This document shows positions 7,416 through 14,429 of a DNA stretch of 15,561 nt, one piece after another. Source of the stretch: JBFJVZ01 sp041623895 (GTDB taxonomy: Bacteria; Planctomycetota; Planctomycetia; Pirellulales; Pirellulaceae); the NCBI GenBank assembly GCA_041623895.1, contig JBFJVZ010000153.1, positions 1 to 15,561 of the forward strand, given 5' to 3'. How positions within the stretch are numbered: position 1 is the first letter of the stretch; each line of letters begins with the position of its first letter. Below the pieces are notes generated by a model. That model searched no databases. It was not told the DNA's origin and saw nothing but the letters and a program-made list of their open reading frames with translations. The translations under genes and the position numbers were made by a program.

Positions 7416-7514
7416 TCAAGTTTTGATCTTCTTGCGTTTTGCCTTACGCGCCTTGGCGCTGGCAGGACGGCGTCCGTGATTGGCTTTCTTGATTTTGTGT
7501 TGCGGTTTTGCCAT
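7416..7514 (-). CDS. 32-residue highly basic small protein
   Basis: A clean ATG-to-TGA frame encodes 32 residues beginning MAKPQHKIKKANHGRRP and ending RKAKRKKIKT. About half the residues are Lys or Arg and there is almost no acidic residue, as in very small ribosomal or nucleic-acid-binding proteins (bTHX/bS22 size class). No match to a named family is certain. The gene sits 16 bp ahead of the dehydratase gene and is probably co-transcribed. No strong ribosome site is visible (CTGATCG before the ATG), which is common in planctomycetes. Coding is supported by the basic pattern, the ATG start and the operon-like spacing, although 33 codons without a stop is weak evidence on its own. Confidence 0.65.
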   Translation of the reverse strand: MAKPQHKIKKANHGRRPASAKARKAKRKKIKT

Positions 7515-7647
7515 CGATCAGTTTTGTGCTTGCGTCAAAGACGGGGATTCAGAATCAGCCCAAGCGGCTGCGGATCGAGAAAAATAGCAGGTTTTGAGCC
7601 TCCGCGGAAGTCTCGAAGCTTGACCGCCGTTGGGAATGCAATTTTGG

Positions 7648-7663
7648 CCGTCCCTGGGGACGG
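7648..7663. terminator. Short GC hairpin just past the metallopeptidase stop
   Basis: CCGTCCC (7648-7654) and GGGACGG (7657-7663) are exact complements around two bases, which gives a 6-bp stem with a CTGG loop. It lies immediately downstream of the metallopeptidase stop (7665-7667) on the minus strand. No T-run follows, so it is at best a weak or factor-assisted terminator or a 3'-end stabiliser. Confidence 0.35.
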
Positions 7664-7664
7664 G

Positions 7665-8870
7665 CTATCGCCAGCGGTTGCCGCCGCCAAAGACAGGACT
7701 GCTCCCGCCCCGGGACCACTGCTGTTCCGCTTGCGGCTGAGCCGCTGAGTAGGTCCCGCTGTCCCGCACCGACGGCGGCATGATCGGTTCATGAACCGCC
7801 GGCTGAGCGACTGCGCCGAGAGATTCCTGGGCCGCCTGTTGCTGACGACGGCGGTGATACCAGCCATTGCCGAGCGCCGCGAGTGCTGATCCGGGCTGTG
7901 GGTGAAGGCTCGAGCCGCCGTCGTTGGGCTGCCAATCGTTGGTCGCCGAACTGGCCGAATCGGGCAACGCCGCCAGGCGGTCAACCGGAGTCTGCGCAGA
8001 TCCCGCTTGAGAAAGCTCAGCGCGTGACTTTGAGTACGACGATTTCGATGACCCTGCGCTTGCCAGGGCAAGCGTGGTTTGCTCACGTGATTTCAACTTT
8101 GCGAATTTGGTGACGTCGCCGCTGCCCGATTTGACCCAGGCGAGCCAGTTGTTTTGCAGTTCCAACAGAGATTCATATCCGTAATGCTTGTGGACGTTTG
8201 CAGTCCATGATGGACGGTGCATGTAATCTTTCAAAAACTTGATGAAGGTTCGTGGTCCTTGTTGATCGATTAAAAAGCGACACACCGAATAACCTTGTGC
8301 GTACATCGGCAGCACATCACTTGGGTACTCGGTCATCAAGAACAACTGATTCATCGCAATCCCACGGCGCGAGCCGAGGAATTCACGCAGTTTGGCTTCG
8401 TGCTTGTTACGCTCCGATGCGTGTTCGACCGTCGTGCAAATCCCTTCATCAGCCCAGCGCGGCAGCGGGCGTCCAAAGTAGGTTGCCAGAACGGTATGAG
8501 TGACCTCATGCGGCAAGACGCTATCGAGAATTCGTTGCGGCGTTCCAACGACTTCCATCTGAAAGTCACTGACCGGCCGTGGGTTGTAAGTCGTGACGCC
8601 TTGCGCAGCCAGGTTTGGGCCGGCGATCACGCGAATCGGACATGGCTGCGGCCAGGCTGGCAACTGCGAACCCAGCCAATACATCGCCAGATCGTGACGG
8701 AATTTTTCCGCAGCGTTGCCAACCGCTACCGCCAATTCGGCGCTGGGTGCCTGCACGATAAAGTTTCGTGTGCGATGATTTCCGGCAGACGTTGATGGGG
8801 CAGCGAGAACAAAACACAAACCCGCAGCTGCTGCGAACACGATGGAACGCAGGCAAGATCCGGCTTCCAT
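7665..8870 (-). CDS. Exported HExxH zinc metallopeptidase-like protein
   Basis: The 401-residue product has a Sec signal (hydrophobic core IVFAAAAGLCFVLAA, cleavage plausible after STSAG or STSA near 29). The catalytic zinc motif HEVTH is at 121-125, with E122 as general base. Seventeen residues on, WADEGICTTVEH (139-150) supplies E142 as the likely third zinc ligand, an arrangement of the gluzincin/peptidase MA-like proteins. An acidic and aromatic helix region follows (YAQGYSVCRFLIDQQGPRTFIKFLKDY, about 193-219). From about residue 265 the chain is Ser, Ala, Gln, Gly and Arg-rich and probably disordered, ending GGGNRWR. It likely acts on peptides in the periplasm or at the cell surface; the substrate is unknown. 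The start ATG at 8868-8870 has AGGAG 9 bases upstream (8880-8884). It is not obviously in an operon with the small basic protein, 150 bp away. Confidence 0.82.
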   Translation of the reverse strand: MEAGSCLRSIVFAAAAGLCFVLAAPSTSAGNHRTRNFIVQAPSAELAVAVGNAAEKFRHDLAMYWLGSQLPAWPQPCPIRVIAGPNLAAQGVTTYNPRPVSDFQMEVVGTPQRILDSVLPHEVTHTVLATYFGRPLPRWADEGICTTVEHASERNKHEAKLREFLGSRRGIAMNQLFLMTEYPSDVLPMYAQGYSVCRFLIDQQGPRTFIKFLKDYMHRPSWTANVHKHYGYESLLELQNNWLAWVKSGSGDVTKFAKLKSREQTTLALASAGSSKSSYSKSRAELSQAGSAQTPVDRLAALPDSASSATNDWQPNDGGSSLHPQPGSALAALGNGWYHRRRQQQAAQESLGAVAQPAVHEPIMPPSVRDSGTYSAAQPQAEQQWSRGGSSPVFGGGNRWR

Positions 8871-8879
8871 GCCGTTTGA

Positions 8880-8884
8880 CTCCT
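8880..8884 (-). promoter_or_regulatory. Ribosome binding site AGGAG of the metallopeptidase gene
   Basis: On the minus strand AGGAG lies 9 bases before the ATG at 8870 and supports that start. Confidence 0.55.
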
Positions 8885-9061
8885 AAACAAGACAACGAAT
8901 TCGAGCCCATCCGTGGCTCGATTGGGGAGTCTAGGCAAAGAAAGGTGGCGACCGATAGGCGAATATCAATCGCTTCCTGGGAGGGTGAGGCGGCGAGGCA
9001 GCTGGAAATCGAGTTCATTTACGCCTTCCATCTGTTGCGTCCAAGACAACATGAGTTTCAT
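8885..9061. other. Intergenic leader of the metallopeptidase gene with a repeat fragment
   Basis: No credible gene is seen here; reading frames over it run into the neighbouring repeats. TGGGAGGGTGAGGC at 8978-8991 matches the first 14 bases of the repeat element at 9061 with one difference, so it looks like a broken third copy. The leftward promoter of the metallopeptidase gene should lie here, but I cannot point to its boxes. Confidence 0.4.
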
Positions 9062-9144
9062 GGGAGGGCGAGGCTCCCGCCGAGCCGAAGCGTCGGAAAA
9101 CGCTTTGCAGCTCCGCGGCAGCGTCGCCCTCCCGGCGGTTGTGA
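9062..9144. repeat. Inverted-repeat element (MITE/REP-like), copy 1
   Basis: GGGAGGGCGA (9062-9071) and TCGCCCTCCC (9124-9133) are exact 10-bp inverted ends of a GC-rich unit that continues to TTGTGA at about 9144. The interior matches copy 2 (9208-9290) at most positions. Such 'GGGAGGGCGAGGC' elements are, from memory, common in Pirellulales genomes, and reading frames across them (RGSRRAEASENA...) are often mistaken for proteins. Confidence 0.8.
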
Positions 9145-9207
9145 AACTTGTCTTCCTGGTCCCCCACGCGCAACAGAAAAACGTAGATGCCCGTCTCTTT
9201 TCACCAG

Positions 9208-9290
9208 CCCAGGGCGAGGCTCGCGCCGAGCCGAAGCATCGGAAAACGCATTGCGGCTCCGCGGGAGCGTCGCCCTCCCAGCGGTTGTGA
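9208..9290. repeat. Inverted-repeat element (MITE/REP-like), copy 2, abutting the B-subunit stop
   Basis: This is the same element as 9062-9144 at a constant offset of 146 bases and in the same orientation, with about ten substitutions. Its left end is damaged (CCCAGGGCGA instead of GGGAGGGCGA), leaving AGGGCGA (9211-9217) paired with TCGCCCT (9270-9276). It ends 3 bases before the stop codon of the topoisomerase B-subunit gene, so its hairpin would form in the 3' end of that mRNA and may serve as terminator or stabiliser. Confidence 0.75.
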
Positions 9291-9293
9291 CGA

Positions 9294-11225
9294 TCAAACG
9301 TCGATCGCTTCGGCGTCTTCGGCGCGCTCCATGATGAAGCGGAATCTTGCCGAGGCGTCGCGGCCCATCAGATCGCTGATGATCCGATCGGTCTCCAAAT
9401 GATCGTCGATTTCGACGCGCAGCAAACGCCGCGTCTCCGGGTTCAGCGTCGTGTTCCACAACACCTTGGGCATCATTTCCCCGAGGCCCTTGAAGCGAGT
9501 GATTTCCGGTTTCGCTCGGCCGTCGGCTTCTTCCAGAATCCGCTGGCGGTCCGCTTCATCGGCTGCCCAAAACGTTTCTTTGCCGACATCGATCCGATAC
9601 AGGGGCGGAACGGCGATGTAAAGCCGCCCGTCGTTGATCAACGCCGGCATGTGACGATAGAAAAAGGTCAGCAGTAACGTTGTGATGTGATGGCCATCGC
9701 TATCGGCATCGGCCAGCAGAATGATCCGCTCGTAGCGGAGGTTGGCGATGTTCATATTCGGGCCGATCCCGCAGCCCAGCGCTGCGACCATGTCTTGGAT
9801 CTCCTTGTTTTCCAAGATTTTTTTCAGCGTCGCACTCTCGGTGTTCAAGACCTTTCCGCGGAGCGGCAAGATCGCTTGGAAGTTACGGTCGCGACCCTGT
9901 TTGGCGCTGCCGCCGGCCGAATCACCTTCGACGATGAACAACTCCGAGTCGGCTTTGCCGCCGGCCAAACAATCGCTCAGCTTGCCGGGTAGCATTGTCT
10001 TCTTGCCGCCGCCCTTGCGTGAGACTGCTTCGGACGCCGCGCGAGAGGCGGCCCGTGCCCGCGAAGCCGCGATGACTCGCGCAATCACGGCATCGGCAAC
10101 GCTGCGGTTCTCGTTCATCCACTGTTCCATCGCCGGGCGCACGACGGATTCGATCACCGATGTCACTTCGGGATTGTTCAAGCGGTCCTTGGTTTGGCCT
10201 TGGAATTGCGGTTCGCTGACAAACACGGAGACAATCGCAACCAGGCCTTCGCGGATGTCATCCGTGGTGATCTTCACACCGCGGGGAGTCAGGTTGTGCG
10301 TGTCGATATAATTTCGCACCGCTTTGTTCACGCCGGAGCGAAATCCGTTCTCGTGCGTGCCGCCATTGCCGGTTGGGATGCCGTTGACATAGCTGCGAAC
10401 ATGTTCATCGGTCGACTCCGTCCACTGCATCGTTAATTCGATTCGGATGTCATCATTCTTGCGAAACGTGAAGGGTGATTCGTGAATCGGGCTGGCTTTA
10501 CGTTCTTTCAGGACCTGGGCCAGGTAGTCGACGATACCTTCTTCGTGCAGAAATGTTTCTTTGCTCTTGTTAGCTTCATCAACAAAGGTGACTTTCAAGC
10601 CACGATGCAGAAAGCTGGCGGTCTCCAAGCGATGACGAATCGTGGCCGAATCGAATTCGGTCTTGGGAAAGATTGTCGGATCGGGCGTAAAGGTGATCGT
10701 GGTACCACTACCACGGACAGAGCCTTTTAGTTTTTGCAGTTTGGTTTTGGTTTTTCCTTTGGAAAACACCATTCGATACTGGGCGCCGTCGCGGCGCACG
10801 ATTGCCGTCATTTCCTTGGAGAGCGCATTGACGACCGATGCCCCGACACCGTGCAATCCGCCGGCGGTTTTGTAGTTGTTGTCGTCGAACTTTCCGCCCG
10901 CGTGCAAAACCGTCATCACGGTTTCCAAGGCCGGCTTTTTGGTCTTCGGATGTTTGTCGACGGGGATCCCTCGCCCATTGTCAGACACCGTGATCGTGCT
11001 GCCGTCTTTGTGCAGCGTGACCGTGATCTCTGAAGCGTGACCGTTCATCGCTTCGTCAACGGAGTTATCGACGACTTCCCAAATCAAATGATGCAATCCC
11101 GCCGTGCCGACGCCACCGATGTACATACCGGGTCGTTTACGAACGGGGTCGAGACCTTCCAGGACGACAATGTCTTGGCCCCGGTATTTCCGATTGCTAG
11201 CAGGTTTTTTGATCACGGTGGCCAT
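9294..11225 (-). CDS. gyrB/parE: Type IIA DNA topoisomerase ATPase subunit (GyrB/ParE)
   Basis: The 643-residue product is the ATP-driven half of an A2B2 topoisomerase that passes one DNA duplex through another. The GHKL ATPase domain has E50 (WEVVDNSVDEA, catalytic), N54, DNGRGIP (82-88), GGLHGVG (122-128) and the transducer lysine K346 in GQTKDRL. The TOPRIM domain has E433 (VEGDSAGGS), DADSD (506-510, metal-binding Asp) and RFKGLGEM (577-584), with PLYR at 541. The length is that of short GyrB/ParE proteins, without the roughly 170-residue insertion of E. coli GyrB. Signature phrases are mixed: GCGIGP as in GyrB, DADSDG as in ParE. The start is ATG at 11225, where family similarity begins; the frame stays open 59 codons further but that part is not conserved. 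It lies 229 bp behind the A subunit. Family certain, gyrase versus topo IV unresolved. Confidence 0.95.
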   Translation of the reverse strand: MATVIKKPASNRKYRGQDIVVLEGLDPVRKRPGMYIGGVGTAGLHHLIWEVVDNSVDEAMNGHASEITVTLHKDGSTITVSDNGRGIPVDKHPKTKKPALETVMTVLHAGGKFDDNNYKTAGGLHGVGASVVNALSKEMTAIVRRDGAQYRMVFSKGKTKTKLQKLKGSVRGSGTTITFTPDPTIFPKTEFDSATIRHRLETASFLHRGLKVTFVDEANKSKETFLHEEGIVDYLAQVLKERKASPIHESPFTFRKNDDIRIELTMQWTESTDEHVRSYVNGIPTGNGGTHENGFRSGVNKAVRNYIDTHNLTPRGVKITTDDIREGLVAIVSVFVSEPQFQGQTKDRLNNPEVTSVIESVVRPAMEQWMNENRSVADAVIARVIAASRARAASRAASEAVSRKGGGKKTMLPGKLSDCLAGGKADSELFIVEGDSAGGSAKQGRDRNFQAILPLRGKVLNTESATLKKILENKEIQDMVAALGCGIGPNMNIANLRYERIILLADADSDGHHITTLLLTFFYRHMPALINDGRLYIAVPPLYRIDVGKETFWAADEADRQRILEEADGRAKPEITRFKGLGEMMPKVLWNTTLNPETRRLLRVEIDDHLETDRIISDLMGRDASARFRFIMERAEDAEAIDV

Positions 11226-11280
11226 GCAGGGGGGGCGGTCCGTCGAGTCTCGAAGGGGGATGCTCAGGAATATCCTTGGT

Positions 11281-11397
11281 TTACCACATGGGCAGGTGTT
11301 TTGACCAGCGAACCGCTCGCTGATCGTCGCCGAACACTTCCGTGGTCGGTTTCTTGATGCCGCCATTTCCGGCCACGATCCGTCCGGCCACATACAA
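11281..11397 (-). CDS. Possible 38-residue small ORF between the topoisomerase subunits
   Basis: A frame different from that of the B subunit runs from TTG (11395-11397) or GTG (11389-11391) to a TAA at 11281-11283. It encodes a protein-like peptide with GRIVAGNGGIKKPTTEVFGD and ending RWSKHLPMW. The residue mix (Gly, Val, Lys, acidic and Trp) looks more natural than the other frames here, but there is no ATG and no clear ribosome site. It could be a small gene, the remnant of one, or chance. Confidence 0.2.
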   Translation of the reverse strand: MYVAGRIVAGNGGIKKPTTEVFGDDQRAVRWSKHLPMW

Positions 11398-11454
11398 AAC
11401 AATGCTTCGTCAATCCGCCCGACGGCTCAGTCGATCCGCAGTAGCAAATGCTTC

Positions 11455-13962
11455 TTAACCACCGGTAGAGAGCGGCTCGGGGGCTTGTGGCGGAGGAAAC
11501 ACAATTTGGGAAATCTTGCCATTTTTTTGGATCTCGGTCCCGCGACCGCCGCGCGAAGTGACGCGATACTTGGCGGTCGAAATTGTCTTCTTGGCACCGC
11601 GGTTGGTCTCCACGGTCAACAAGTCGCGATCCCCCTTACTGGCTTTGAAGCCGAGCAATTGATCATCCTTGGCCAGCCGGATCAACGTCACACCTTTGCC
11701 GGCGCCGGACAAGTAATTGATTTCTTCGGCATCACACACGATCGCCCGGCAGTTTTGCGAAACAGCCAGGATGACTTCGCTGCCAGCGATCGCCTCCACG
11801 CCGATGATTGAGTGACCGGCAGCAACACGCGCGTAACGCCGTCCGCTGCGGGTGGACGGTTCCGCAAAGGGAGCGAGACAGAATCGCAGAGCAAATCCGT
11901 TGGAAGATGCCGCCAACCCATGGATGGCCGGACAATAATCGGGATGCTTGGGATCTTCGTTGATCTCACCGCCGATCACGCGCTCGTCAAACGAAAGCGC
12001 GGCGACAATTTTCGAGCCATCTTTCATCTTGAACAGCTTTTGCACCGGTTCGCCAAAACCGGTCGACGCCGGAATATCGATCATCCGTGCGGTGTAACAA
12101 AATCCCATCGAGGTAAAGAACGCGATCGAGGATCTTGTGTTACCGGCCACCACGGTCAGCACGCTGTCACCTTGCCGGAGGCGACTCTTAGCGGGGTCGG
12201 CGATCTGTTTCTGGCGTTTGACCCAACCATCTCTGGTGACCAGGATGTGACAATCTTCTTCGACAATGAAGTCTTCCTCGGTGTACTCTTCTTCCTCCTC
12301 GACGGTGCTGATGACGGTCCGCCGTTTTGCCGCGGCGTCTTGTCCGTATTGCTTAATCAAGTTTTCGATTTCACCACGAATGATCTTCCAGCGACCGGAG
12401 GCGTTAGTGTCCTTGGTGTCTTCGGCAAGCAGACGTTTGATCTCGCGGGCGCGTTTCTTCTTGTCTTTCAGCTCGTTCAGAATCAAGTTGATTTCCAGTC
12501 GTGCCAGCCGATAAAGTTTCAGCTCCAGAATCGCATCCGTCTGTTCGGCATCCAATCCACCTTTGCTGGCGGGAAATTTTTTCATGATCTTTTCGGCGGC
12601 GTCCGCTTTGCCATCGCTGCCGCGGATGATGCGGATGATCGTATCCAGCGCGTCGAAGATCAGGGCAAAACCATTCAGGATGTGAATCCGCTTTTCCAGT
12701 GACGCCAATTCGTTTTCCAGGCGCCGCGTGACGACATCCAGACGAAAGTGCAGGAAGTGCCAAAGAATTTCCTTCAAACCCAGCCGGTCGGGCGTGCCGA
12801 CTTCGGGGTTTTCTGTCGGCACCAGGCAGGTCATGTTGACGTTAAAGTTCTTTTGAAAGTCCGTGTGCTTGTACAGATAAGCCAGGACTTTGTTCTCATC
12901 GGCGTCTTTCTTCAGCAGCAGGTCGACGCGAATTTCGTCGGTCGATAGATCGCGGACTTCCTGGACCAACGGCAGTTTTCCGGCAAACACGATTTCGCTG
13001 ATCCGTTCACACAGCGCCGATTTATTGACGCTGAAGGGGATCGACGTGATTTGCAACACGCGATTGCCTTTGACTTTCGCAATCTTGGCGGTGCCGCGCA
13101 ACTTGATCGAGCCTTGGCCGGTGCGATAGATCTCGCGAAGTTCTTCCTTGGTGTTGATGATCTGGCCAGCGGTGGGAAAATCGGGCCCGGAAACTGCATC
13201 GTTGGCAACCAGCTGATAGTCTTTGATTTCGGGGTCGCGTAGCAGTTTCAGTAGCGCCTGGCAAACTTCCTTCAAATTGTGCGGCGGGATGTTGGTCGCC
13301 ATCCCGACTGCGATTCCGGTCGCTCCGTTGACCAGCAGGTTGGGCATCCGGCTGGGCAAGACCACGGGCTCTTCGCGGGTACCGTCATAGTTGGGCTTAA
13401 AGGCAACCGTGCGCGTGGCCAGGTCGGCCAACAGCTCCGATGCGATCGGTGTTAATCGGCATTCGGTGTAACGCATCGCAGCGGCGTTATCACCATCGAC
13501 ACTGCCAAAGTTTCCGCTGCCGTCGACCAGCGGCATCCGCAACGAAAACGGCTGCGCCATTCGCACCAGCGCGTCATAAATCGAACTATCACCATGGGGG
13601 TGATAATTACCCATCACGTCGCCCACGACCTTGGCACACTTGCGGTGCTTGGCGGTCGCGGTCAGCCCTTGCCCGTTCATCATGTACAAGATGCGGCGCT
13701 GGACCGGTTTCAGCCCATCGCGGACATCGGGCAACGCTCGGCTGGTGATCACCGAGAGAGAATAGTTCAGATAACGTTCTTGGGCCGCCTGCCGCAGCGG
13801 GATGCCGCTGAGCAGAACATCGTCAACGGCATCAAATAGCGAACCGTTGCCGCTGGGGCTTGATCGACGCGTTTTGGTCGTTTTCTTTTTGGTTGATCGT
13901 GAACTGCGTGTGGTCGAGGCTTTGCGACTGCCTGACTTACTGCGTGATCGACGTTTAGCCAC
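11455..13962 (-). CDS. gyrA/parC: Type IIA DNA topoisomerase cleavage subunit (GyrA/ParC)
   Basis: The 835-residue product cuts and rejoins DNA. The active-site tyrosine is Y165 in AAMRYTECRL; the quinolone region reads GNYHPHGDSSIYD (118-130) with S126 and D130 at the positions of E. coli GyrA S83 and D87. The coiled-coil arm spans about 400-530. An acidic stretch (EEEEYTEED, 555-563) leads into the beta-pinwheel domain from about 565. At the place of the GyrA box (after DGWVKRQK, about 595) stands SRLRQGDS, so the box is missing there; an SRGGRG motif occurs only at 803-808 near the end. Residues 1-36 form a Lys/Arg/Ser/Thr-rich tail ahead of the core that begins near SLFDAVDD. The start is GTG at 13960-13962 with AAGGA 9 bases upstream. 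It precedes the B-subunit gene on the same strand. Confidence 0.95.
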   Translation of the reverse strand: MAKRRSRSKSGSRKASTTRSSRSTKKKTTKTRRSSPSGNGSLFDAVDDVLLSGIPLRQAAQERYLNYSLSVITSRALPDVRDGLKPVQRRILYMMNGQGLTATAKHRKCAKVVGDVMGNYHPHGDSSIYDALVRMAQPFSLRMPLVDGSGNFGSVDGDNAAAMRYTECRLTPIASELLADLATRTVAFKPNYDGTREEPVVLPSRMPNLLVNGATGIAVGMATNIPPHNLKEVCQALLKLLRDPEIKDYQLVANDAVSGPDFPTAGQIINTKEELREIYRTGQGSIKLRGTAKIAKVKGNRVLQITSIPFSVNKSALCERISEIVFAGKLPLVQEVRDLSTDEIRVDLLLKKDADENKVLAYLYKHTDFQKNFNVNMTCLVPTENPEVGTPDRLGLKEILWHFLHFRLDVVTRRLENELASLEKRIHILNGFALIFDALDTIIRIIRGSDGKADAAEKIMKKFPASKGGLDAEQTDAILELKLYRLARLEINLILNELKDKKKRAREIKRLLAEDTKDTNASGRWKIIRGEIENLIKQYGQDAAAKRRTVISTVEEEEEYTEEDFIVEEDCHILVTRDGWVKRQKQIADPAKSRLRQGDSVLTVVAGNTRSSIAFFTSMGFCYTARMIDIPASTGFGEPVQKLFKMKDGSKIVAALSFDERVIGGEINEDPKHPDYCPAIHGLAASSNGFALRFCLAPFAEPSTRSGRRYARVAAGHSIIGVEAIAGSEVILAVSQNCRAIVCDAEEINYLSGAGKGVTLIRLAKDDQLLGFKASKGDRDLLTVETNRGAKKTISTAKYRVTSRGGRGTEIQKNGKISQIVFPPPQAPEPLSTGG

Positions 13963-13971
13963 TAACGAACG

Positions 13972-13976
13972 TCCTT
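13972..13976 (-). promoter_or_regulatory. Ribosome binding site AAGGA of the A-subunit gene
   Basis: AAGGA on the minus strand, 9 bases before the GTG at 13962, supports that non-ATG start and therefore the reality of the basic N-terminal tail. Confidence 0.55.
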
Positions 13977-14020
13977 AATCTTGAACTCGCAAACTGTCCC
14001 GCGGTCGATGACCAACCTCA

Positions 14021-14058
14021 AGCGTGAGCAAACGAGGGGTACGTCCCTGGCTCACGCT
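14021..14058. repeat. Perfect 9-bp inverted repeat upstream of the A-subunit gene
   Basis: AGCGTGAGC (14021-14029) pairs exactly with GCTCACGCT (14050-14058). The spacer contains GAGGGGTACGTCCC, which can extend pairing. The pattern of 'AGCGTGAGC ... GTCCCTGGCTCACGCT' is, from memory, another dispersed repeat of Pirellulales. It lies about 60 bases upstream of the A-subunit start and could sit in its mRNA leader. Confidence 0.55.
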
Positions 14059-14098
14059 GCGGTTTTGCTCTCTTCGCTGATCAAATTCAGAGGCGAGA

Positions 14099-14115
14099 AC
14101 GGTTTTCATAACCGT
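14099..14115. promoter_or_regulatory. Dyad ACGGTT-TTCAT-AACCGT
   Basis: ACGGTT (14099-14104) and AACCGT (14110-14115) are exact complements with a 5-base loop. The dyad lies 137 bp upstream of the A-subunit start and could be an operator or a small hairpin. No regulator is known for it. Confidence 0.3.
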
Positions 14116-14300
14116 CAAACTAGGAAACTTGTACCAAAAACACCAGCCAGCCCAATTGGGGCAATCTGAGCGGCCAGAATTCGTGGCAACAGCCTTGGCC
14201 CCGGAGACCAAGTTATAGCGATTGAGCGAATCAAGGCGAAACCGCTGGTCATGTTGAGCAGGCTGGGGCAAGGGATCAATCTGATCACGCTGGGTATTGA

Positions 14301-14316
14301 AGCAAATCTATTTGCT
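14301..14316. promoter_or_regulatory. 16-bp near-continuous palindrome AGCAAATCTATTTGCT
   Basis: Two 7-bp arms (AGCAAAT, 14301-14307; ATTTGCT, 14310-14316) flank two central bases. It is AT-rich, unlike its surroundings, and of the size bound by a dimeric helix-turn-helix regulator. It lies 113 bp ahead of the rightward secreted-protein gene. Confidence 0.4.
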
Positions 14317-14412
14317 AGTGGCTCAGGCTACCGAAAATCACCAGGACGCGGTCGTGGCGTTCCAGCTGCGAGACGCAAAGCGAATTACGGACAATGATGC
14401 TTCCACGGTTCT

Positions 14413-14420
14413 GGGAGGAA
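14413..14420 (+). promoter_or_regulatory. Strong ribosome binding site GGGAGGAA
   Basis: It lies 9 bases before the ATG at 14430 and overrules the upstream in-frame ATG at 14394, which would place this site inside the gene. Confidence 0.7.
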
Positions 14421-14429
14421 CCGCTCACG

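Larger units (their letters stand above)
13977..14412. other. Intergenic region between divergent genes, without a convincing gene
   Basis: This gap separates the A-subunit gene (leftward) from the first secreted Tyr/His-rich gene (rightward), so it should contain promoters for both. It holds three clear dyads, listed separately. Open frames over it (for example 13975-14271 minus, 14297-14578 plus) have no recognisable features and cross the hairpins. Confidence 0.5.

Noticed and set aside
8768..9334. Plus-strand open frames over the repeat elements (RGSRRAEASENA-type peptides)
   Set aside because: They are translations of the inverted-repeat units and of the metallopeptidase 5' end, not genes.
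11226..11402. N-terminal extension of the topoisomerase B subunit by 59 codons
   Set aside because: Family similarity starts just after the ATG at 11225, and the extra part (Cys, Pro and Arg-rich) looks non-coding in that frame.
13975..14271. 98-codon minus-strand frame upstream of the A-subunit gene
   Set aside because: It crosses both hairpins, has mixed composition, and no recognisable feature.
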